Made by a program: the position numbers and the translations under genes
Source: an uncultured Clostridia bacterium
GTDB lineage: Bacteria > Bacillota > Clostridia > Christensenellales > Borkfalkiaceae
Reading direction: 5' to 3'
NCBI GenBank assembly: GCA_944369635.1
Contig: CALVXL010000042.1
Span: 1-10,968 of the forward strand
DNA length: 10,968 bases
Shown: positions 1 to 4,313 of the stretch, piece by piece
How the letters are laid out: each line of letters begins with the position of its first letter
How positions within the stretch are numbered: the first letter of the stretch is position 1
Notes under the pieces: model-generated
Seen by the model: the letters and a program-made list of their open reading frames with translations, nothing else
What the model was told of the DNA's origin: nothing
The model's database searches: none

Positions 1-37
1 AACTTGCTTAAATAAGCGCTTTTATTCGCCGCGGAAT
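1..37. repeat. 37-bp perfect direct repeat, copy 1
   Basis: The first 37 bases are identical to 529-565 in the same orientation. This copy lies inside the hydrolase reading frame and is cut by the window edge, so the true repeat may be longer. Beyond base 37 the similarity continues weakly: on the minus strand both copies are preceded by TTTTACG, separated from the repeat by 2 or 4 bases. Confidence 0.9.
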
Positions 38-449
38 CGCGTAAAAACACGACCCGATCGGAGGTATATTTTTCCGGCAGATACCGATACGCTTTCAGCA
101 CGACGGCCTGCGTTTCCGCCGCGCCGTGCTCCGGCGCGAGCGGATAGTCGATATACGTTACGCGAAAATTGTGGTTTTTTATGAGTTTTTCCATAAAAAC
201 GCGGTGCAGAATCAGACCTTCTGAAACGTATGCTCCGCCATGGAGAAACAAGGCGTGCACCGCCGCGTCGCCGTTATCCGCGGTAACGCAGGCAAAGCCG
301 TCGATATCGAAACCGACGGCGTTTAAGTTTTTGAATTTTCCGGGTTCGAAATGTTTCGTTCCGCGCTTCGGTTTTTCTATCGTGCGCTTCACATACCCTT
401 TGAGATGAAGAAATTTTGCGACTTTGCTTAATCTGTCGATCGGCAACAT
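1..449 (-). CDS. alpha/beta hydrolase (HSL/esterase-type), 3' end cut by window edge
   Basis: Open from an ATG at 449 to the window edge, giving 149 codons with no stop. The translation shows the N-terminal half of a hormone-sensitive-lipase-type (alpha/beta hydrolase fold-3) esterase. It has an oxyanion-hole motif LFLHGGAYV (about residues 67-75), the family segment YIDYPLAPEH (about 99-108), and a strand VVFL leading into the nucleophile elbow at about 137-141. Members usually hydrolyse short acyl esters in the cytoplasm and are about 300 residues long, so about half is missing here. The elbow reads RDSAA rather than the usual GDSAG. The candidate nucleophile Ser139 is present, but both flanking glycines are replaced. 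Codons from Ser139 onward fall in a 37-bp sequence repeated at 529-565. An in-frame TAA lies upstream of the ATG, and the ribosome site is a weak G-rich stretch. It has its own sigma-A-type promoter (502-530). The family call is secure; whether this copy is active is uncertain. Confidence 0.8.
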   Translation of the reverse strand, partial: MLPIDRLSKVAKFLHLKGYVKRTIEKPKRGTKHFEPGKFKNLNAVGFDIDGFACVTADNGDAAVHALFLHGGAYVSEGLILHRVFMEKLIKNHNFRVTYIDYPLAPEHGAAETQAVVLKAYRYLPEKYTSDRVVFLRDSAANKSAYLSK

Positions 450-501
450 GATACCGCCCCCGCTTCCGCCTGAACGGCGCGCTTTTTAAGTTGATATTGT
501 T

Positions 502-530
502 ATCATACTAAAAAAACGAAAATTTGTCAA
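502..530 (-). promoter_or_regulatory. sigma-A-type promoter for the hydrolase gene
   Basis: On the minus strand there is a -35 TTGACA (525-530), a 17-base spacer and a -10 TATGAT (502-507). This is one mismatch from full consensus. The start of transcription should be near 495, giving a leader of about 46 bases before the ATG at 449. Confidence 0.85.
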
Positions 531-565
531 CTTGCTTAAATAAGCGCTTTTATTCGCCGCGGAAT
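529..565. repeat. 37-bp perfect direct repeat, copy 2
   Basis: Identical to bases 1-37. This copy is intergenic, between the lipoprotein terminator and the hydrolase promoter, and its left end overlaps the -35 box by two bases. Read on the minus strand in the hydrolase frame it would give G-Y-S-A-A-N and continue to a stop near the -10 box. It may therefore be a displaced fragment of a hydrolase gene, though chance cannot be excluded for such a short frame. Confidence 0.9.
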
Positions 566-572
566 ACCCCGT

Positions 573-610
573 AAAAGAAAGAAGCGGCAAAGAATTTTGC
601 CGCTTCTTTC
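573..610 (-). terminator. Rho-independent terminator after the lipoprotein gene
   Basis: A perfect 15-bp stem (577-591 with 596-610) and a 4-base loop sit 20 bases past the lipoprotein stop. On the minus strand the stem ends in a T-rich run continued by TTTT (573-576). It separates the lipoprotein gene from the hydrolase gene. Confidence 0.9.
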
Positions 611-629
611 TCAATATGCGTTACGTGTT

Positions 630-2018
630 TTACGCCGCGCGCCTTTCGCGCTCCTGCTGACGGTTTTTCAGCTCCTTGCCTACCTGATCCTTAAGGTCGG
701 CAACCGCCTGTTCGAACTCGGATTGAAGCTCCGCGATCTTATCTTGCATCGCTTTTTTCGCGTCGGCGATTTCCTGTTTTTCTTCCTTTGTCAGATTCTC
801 GTCGAACCAGTCTTCCACCTCTTCGATCCTGTCTTCGATCTTGTCGAGCACGTAATCTTCCAGATCGTCGTAGTCCTTGATCTTATCGATTTCAACGGAC
901 AGATATTCCGCGATGGGCGCAAGCGCGTTTCTGATTTCGGCAAGCTCTTCCGACGCTATGGTTTCCATGGCTTCTTCCATCTCTTCGATGAGATCTTCCG
1001 CCGCCTCGTAAACGTCCTCCAGCGCATCGCGTTCCGCTTCGCTCAAATTGCGGTATATTCTTTCGAGATAGTCTTCCACAGCGTCCTCCGTTGCCTCGCC
1101 GTAGGCTTTGACGCCCGCTATGAATTCATCGGCGTTCTGATTGACGGCTTCCGCGATTTTTGCCAGCTGCTCGTCGGTCAGCACGGGTTTGATTTCGCCT
1201 TTGATTTCCTCGATATATTCGATCGCCCTGTAAGCCGTTTTCAGCGCAACGTATTCGCCCGCCTTGGCGGCCTTTTGAATCCCGTTATCCATAAGCGTAA
1301 GATAGGCGGTGTCGAGCAGAACGTCCTTGTTTTGTTCGAATTTGAGTTTCAGCTCTTCGTACGCTTCTTCAAAACTTTCGGAAAGGACTTCCAGATGATA
1401 TTTTTCCGATTCGTACAGAATTTCGCTGAGCTGATGCGGCGTCATTGCCGCGGCCGCTTCCACCGTAAGGGTTTTATCCACGCTCATCGCCGCTTCCACC
1501 AGACGGAACTTTCCGGGCGTAAGCGCCTGAATATCCGCGTTGTCGGGATACTGCGCCTTGAGATTTTCCAACCGCGCGTTGAGCAGCACGCCCCCGTTGG
1601 TAACGATGGTGATGTTCAGCCCCGTATCGGAAAACGCCGCGGTGAAGCTCGCGTCGATCTTCGCCAGAATCTTCCCTTCCTTGTCCGCCGATTTCCCCGT
1701 AACGGTCACGTTGATGGTGGAATTTTCCGCCGAAACGAACCCGTATTTCACGGCGAGTTCCGCTACGCGTTTGCTTGCGTCCTCGATCTGCGCGCCGACG
1801 ATGCCCTCCGCGCCGTAGAGCAGAATTTCCGCGTCGCTGTTCGCCGCCTTAACCGCGATGACCTTGTCGTTTTCGTCCAGAACGAATTCCACGGAAGGAT
1901 TGATATCCATCGCCACATAAGTCTGCGCGTTGGCTTTGCCGGTGTTACACGCCGACATCACCGCCGCAAGTCCGGTTACCATAACCACAAATGCCACAAT
2001 AATCGATAACTTTTTCAT
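630..2018 (-). CDS. lipoprotein with RsgI-like DINPS domain and acidic helical tail
   Basis: 462 residues from the ATG at 2018. A GTG six codons upstream is in frame, but the AGGAG ribosome site lies between the two, favouring the ATG. Residues 1-23 form a signal peptide ending in a lipobox-like VMSAC, with Cys24 as the probable lipidation site, so the protein should be anchored outside the membrane. Residues about 33-62 match the middle ectodomain of RsgI anti-sigma factors: YVAM followed by DINPSVEF (38-45), then DKV and an N-x-x-x-E-I-L-L segment. In studied RsgI proteins this motif contains the Asn-Pro self-cleavage site. A mixed domain runs to about residue 200, followed by a long acidic, probably coiled-coil region and a basic C-terminus. 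It resembles the ectodomain of the anti-sigma factor upstream but has no cytoplasmic sigma-binding part. Its promoter element is shared with the sigma operon, so a role as co-sensor, decoy or effector is inferred, not shown. Confidence 0.8.
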   Translation of the reverse strand: MKKLSIIVAFVVMVTGLAAVMSACNTGKANAQTYVAMDINPSVEFVLDENDKVIAVKAANSDAEILLYGAEGIVGAQIEDASKRVAELAVKYGFVSAENSTINVTVTGKSADKEGKILAKIDASFTAAFSDTGLNITIVTNGGVLLNARLENLKAQYPDNADIQALTPGKFRLVEAAMSVDKTLTVEAAAAMTPHQLSEILYESEKYHLEVLSESFEEAYEELKLKFEQNKDVLLDTAYLTLMDNGIQKAAKAGEYVALKTAYRAIEYIEEIKGEIKPVLTDEQLAKIAEAVNQNADEFIAGVKAYGEATEDAVEDYLERIYRNLSEAERDALEDVYEAAEDLIEEMEEAMETIASEELAEIRNALAPIAEYLSVEIDKIKDYDDLEDYVLDKIEDRIEEVEDWFDENLTKEEKQEIADAKKAMQDKIAELQSEFEQAVADLKDQVGKELKNRQQERERRAA

Positions 2019-2036
2019 AGTATCTCTCCTCTTCAC

Positions 2037-2054
2037 GCCCTCTCCTCAAAGGGC
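2037..2054 (-). other. small hairpin in the lipoprotein mRNA leader
   Basis: On the minus strand GCCCT (2054-2050) can pair with AGGGC (2041-2037). The loop contains GAGGAG, a second Shine-Dalgarno-like sequence upstream of the real one. The stem is only 5 bp, so its significance is doubtful. Confidence 0.35.
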
Positions 2055-2066
2055 TTTTGATTTTCT

Positions 2067-2105
2067 TTTCGCTTATTAAACAATCGGCGAAGGCGTTTTA
2101 TTGGA
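2067..2105 (-). promoter_or_regulatory. ECF-type promoter element, lipoprotein copy
   Basis: This 39-base element matches 4223-4261 without gaps at 32 of 39 positions. On the minus strand a 12-base block (TCCAATAAAACG) and a 19-base block (GATTGTTTAATAAGCGAAA) are identical in both copies, and the 8 bases between them are almost entirely different. A reasonable reading is -35 TAAAAC (2095-2100), a 16-base spacer and -10 TAATAA (2073-2078), with transcription starting near 2066. A-tracts and T-tracts lie just upstream, as for an UP element. The proposed recogniser is the ECF sigma factor at 3674-4204, which is an inference. Confidence 0.7.
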
Positions 2106-2241
2106 GAAAACAAAAAGTTTTTTGTATTTTCACAAAAAATTTTTTCAACGCACTTTTTCCTCTGCGGAATTGAAAATAAACATAAATATAAATAACAAAA
2201 ATTTTCCTATGTGCTTTCTTATCATATATGCTTTCTTATTT

Positions 2242-2279
2242 AAAATCACCGTGCCGCCCGAAACCGGGCGGCACGGTGA
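2242..2279 (-). terminator. Rho-independent terminator of the sigma/anti-sigma operon
   Basis: A perfect 15-bp GC-rich stem (2246-2260 with 2265-2279) with a 4-base loop lies 34 bases past the anti-sigma stop. On the minus strand it is followed by TTTT (2245-2242) and more A/T. It shows that the lipoprotein gene is transcribed separately. Confidence 0.9.
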
Positions 2280-2312
2280 AGCAATATAGTTGGAGATATA
2301 ATGGAGTGTGTA

Positions 2313-3677
2313 TTATCTACCCATAAGTTTTTCGAATTCCCTTTCGAAGCGCTTTGTCATCTGTTCGATATAATCCTCCGGATCGGAAAAACCGGAAGCG
2401 CCCACGCCGCCGCTGAGTTCTTCCCACTCCGCGCCGATCTTGTCGAACATGTCTTTCCATTCGCCCACCAAACCGCTCACCGCCGTTTTGATCTCCTCAT
2501 ACACGTCGGAAATTTTAACCACGGTATCTTCAAACTTTTCCAAAATGTCTTCGAGAAGGTCGAAATCCAAAGCGGAATAGAAACGGTATAAGAGTTTCAA
2601 TTCGTCGTCGGTCTGCGGCACGAGCAACGTTTCCGCACATTCGGAAAGCGCGTCGTTAAAATCTTCTTTGAGCCCTCTGTCGAGGTCGATATCGGGATTG
2701 AGCATTCCGTCGATCAGCACTTCTTCGGAAAACCAGCCGAGCTCGCCTTTGATTTCGTCGTAAACTTCGTAAAGTTCTGCAAACGCCTCCTGCCTGTCTT
2801 CCAGCAAATCGATATATTCCTCGAGGAGTTCGAAAAGATAAGCGTTATACAGCGCCCCGCCGCCCGACTGATACAGATGATGGGCCGTTTCTTCGAGATA
2901 TCCCTCCTGCTTTGCGGCAAGAGCCAGAAGTTCTTCGAGGGAATATTCCCCCGTCACGCCGAGCGAAGCCTGCAACGCCGCCTTATCCGATACAACGGAA
3001 ACCACCGTTGCACCGGCAAGCGCCGATTCGGCTTCCGTTTTGATGTTTGCGGCGATATCCGTCGCAACCTGCTCGCCCCGCGCGCTGATGGTGGAAAAAC
3101 GAAGCGCGCGATCCGCCGTATAATATCCGAGCGCACCCGTCGCCGTCGAAAGCGCATTCACCGCCTCGTCCACGCTCATGCCTGAAATCGACTGAGAAGC
3201 GGAAAGCCCCGCCAGCACGATTTCCGATTCGCGGTTGCCGCCGATAACCTTGACGACTTTCCCCTCGCTGTCCGAAACGATGGAAAAGCTGATGTCGGCA
3301 GGTCCGCCCGCCGCGCGCGGCGAAAGATTGTTTTTGCCCTTTACGTTGCTTTGCAGCGATACGCCCGCATCGGCAGTGGTCATCGTGATATAGCTGTCGC
3401 TGAGCATATAATTCGTTCTTCTTTGCGTAAGCGGAATAAGAATACACGTCAACGCCAGCGCGAGGACGACGAGCGCCGCCGCAGCGGCGATCAATACTTT
3501 CGGACGGCGATAAACGGGAACGTTTCCGCCGCCCGCGCCCGCCGAAGCGTAAACGCGTTCTTCCGCCGTTTCTTTCTCCGCAACGCGGATCGGCTCGTTT
3601 TTCACCTTATCGCTCATTTCGGGAGTGATGCGGTCGAATTCGGCATTCAGTTTTTTGAAAATATCCTTGTTTTTCAC
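2313..3677 (-). CDS. single-pass membrane anti-sigma factor with RsgI-like ectodomain
   Basis: 454 residues. The ATG overlaps the sigma-factor stop by 4 bases, so the two are translationally coupled and almost certainly act as a sigma/anti-sigma pair. Residues 1-58 are a short cytoplasmic region without the His-Cys zinc motif of ZAS-type anti-sigma factors. One membrane helix spans about 61-81, and the rest is outside. The ectodomain begins YITM (96-99). After about 28 residues comes ADISFSIVSDSEGKVVKV (127-144), then a GN-x-x-x-E-I-V-L segment. These align with the YVAM-DINPS-DKV-EILL order of the lipoprotein at 630-2018, except that the Asn-Pro of DINPS is absent. The C-terminal half is acidic and helical with repeated Glu/Asp/Tyr/Leu, as in the lipoprotein. 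It is expected to hold the sigma factor at the membrane and release it on an envelope signal. The cytoplasmic assignment rests mainly on context. Confidence 0.8.
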   Translation of the reverse strand: MKNKDIFKKLNAEFDRITPEMSDKVKNEPIRVAEKETAEERVYASAGAGGGNVPVYRRPKVLIAAAAALVVLALALTCILIPLTQRRTNYMLSDSYITMTTADAGVSLQSNVKGKNNLSPRAAGGPADISFSIVSDSEGKVVKVIGGNRESEIVLAGLSASQSISGMSVDEAVNALSTATGALGYYTADRALRFSTISARGEQVATDIAANIKTEAESALAGATVVSVVSDKAALQASLGVTGEYSLEELLALAAKQEGYLEETAHHLYQSGGGALYNAYLFELLEEYIDLLEDRQEAFAELYEVYDEIKGELGWFSEEVLIDGMLNPDIDLDRGLKEDFNDALSECAETLLVPQTDDELKLLYRFYSALDFDLLEDILEKFEDTVVKISDVYEEIKTAVSGLVGEWKDMFDKIGAEWEELSGGVGASGFSDPEDYIEQMTKRFEREFEKLMGR

Positions 3678-4204
3678 CGTTGCGCCTCCGCTTCGAGATA
3701 AGCTTTGAGTTTAGCGATCGCGTTTTTATACGTCCAGGTAACCGTTCCTATGGGCTTTTTGACAAGCTCCGCGATCTCGCGGTGCTTGTAGCCGCCCACT
3801 ACGTGCAGAATGACGATTTGCGCTTCCTCCTCCCTCAGCACGGCTTTCACCGCCGTGAGTACGGGAGAATTTTCCTCGTCTATCCTGTATCCGCCGCCCC
3901 GCTCGAAAGGAGCGTAATCGTCGGTATAGATCTCCCGCGAAGCGCGCTTCACGTGGTTATACGCGAGGTTGCGCGCGATCTGGATGACCCATGCGGAAAA
4001 GTTGCCTTCCTGAAACGAAGAGATATTCTGTTTTACCTTCACGTATGTATCCTGCATCAATTCCTCCGCCACCGCGTAATCGCCCGTGATGGAATAAATA
4101 TAGGAAAAGACGCCTTTTTTCGTGCTTTCGTAGATGACGGCGAACGCGTGTTCGTCGCCGTGCTTCATCCGCACGGCATACGCGTTGAGTTTGATTTTAT
4201 TCAC
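3674..4204 (-). CDS. ECF-subfamily RNA polymerase sigma factor
   Basis: 176 residues from a GTG at 4204, with GAAGGGG six bases upstream. Sigma region 2 covers about residues 17-92 and includes the family-typical segments EELMQDTYVKV and AWVIQIARNLAYNHVKR. Sigma region 4 covers about 115-172, with a helix-turn-helix around 138-168 (YKHREIAELVKKPIGTVTWTYKNA). The length and the absence of regions 1 and 3 fit the ECF class. It would direct RNA polymerase to a small set of promoters when freed from the anti-sigma factor encoded immediately downstream. The 39-bp element in front of this gene also precedes the lipoprotein gene, which suggests autoregulation and that the lipoprotein is a target. 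I cannot assign an ECF group number by eye. Confidence 0.92.
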   Translation of the reverse strand: MNKIKLNAYAVRMKHGDEHAFAVIYESTKKGVFSYIYSITGDYAVAEELMQDTYVKVKQNISSFQEGNFSAWVIQIARNLAYNHVKRASREIYTDDYAPFERGGGYRIDEENSPVLTAVKAVLREEEAQIVILHVVGGYKHREIAELVKKPIGTVTWTYKNAIAKLKAYLEAEAQR

Positions 4205-4222
4205 AGTCTACCCCTTCAACTG

Positions 4223-4261
4223 TTTCGCTTATTAAACAATCTTGCGATTCGTTTTATTGGA
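4223..4261 (-). promoter_or_regulatory. ECF-type autoregulatory promoter element, sigma-operon copy
   Basis: Ungapped match to 2067-2105 with two conserved blocks and a divergent 8-base spacer. Candidate boxes on the minus strand are -35 TAAAAC (4251-4256) and -10 TAATAA (4229-4234), with a start near 4222 and a leader of about 18 bases that holds the Shine-Dalgarno site. Bases 4262-4305, upstream, are nearly pure A/T tracts, a possible UP element. Confidence 0.7.
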
Positions 4262-4313
4262 CTTTTCCGAAAAAATTTTAAATTTTTTAAAATATTTTTC
4301 GTCTGCTCCGTTT

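Noticed and set aside
597..2009. 470-codon plus-strand open frame antisense to the lipoprotein gene
   Set aside because: It is the mirror of a GAA/GAT-rich coding sequence, giving a Phe/Arg/His-rich product without domains or ribosome site. The minus-strand frame has a signal peptide, lipobox and the DINPS motif.
2019..2036. Upstream GTG start for the lipoprotein (six extra residues)
   Set aside because: The AGGAG ribosome site lies inside those codons and suits the ATG at 2018; the signal peptide also starts normally there.
2061..2105. SigI-type promoter (CGAA-like -10) in the shared 39-bp element
   Set aside because: A CGAA is present in the conserved block, but its distance from the A-rich upstream block (about 24 bases) is too long for a -35/-10 pair, so ECF boxes were preferred.
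2101..2289. 62-codon plus-strand open frame in the gap before the lipoprotein gene
   Set aside because: It is Phe/Lys/Asn-rich from AT tracts and runs through the terminator hairpin; no ribosome site.
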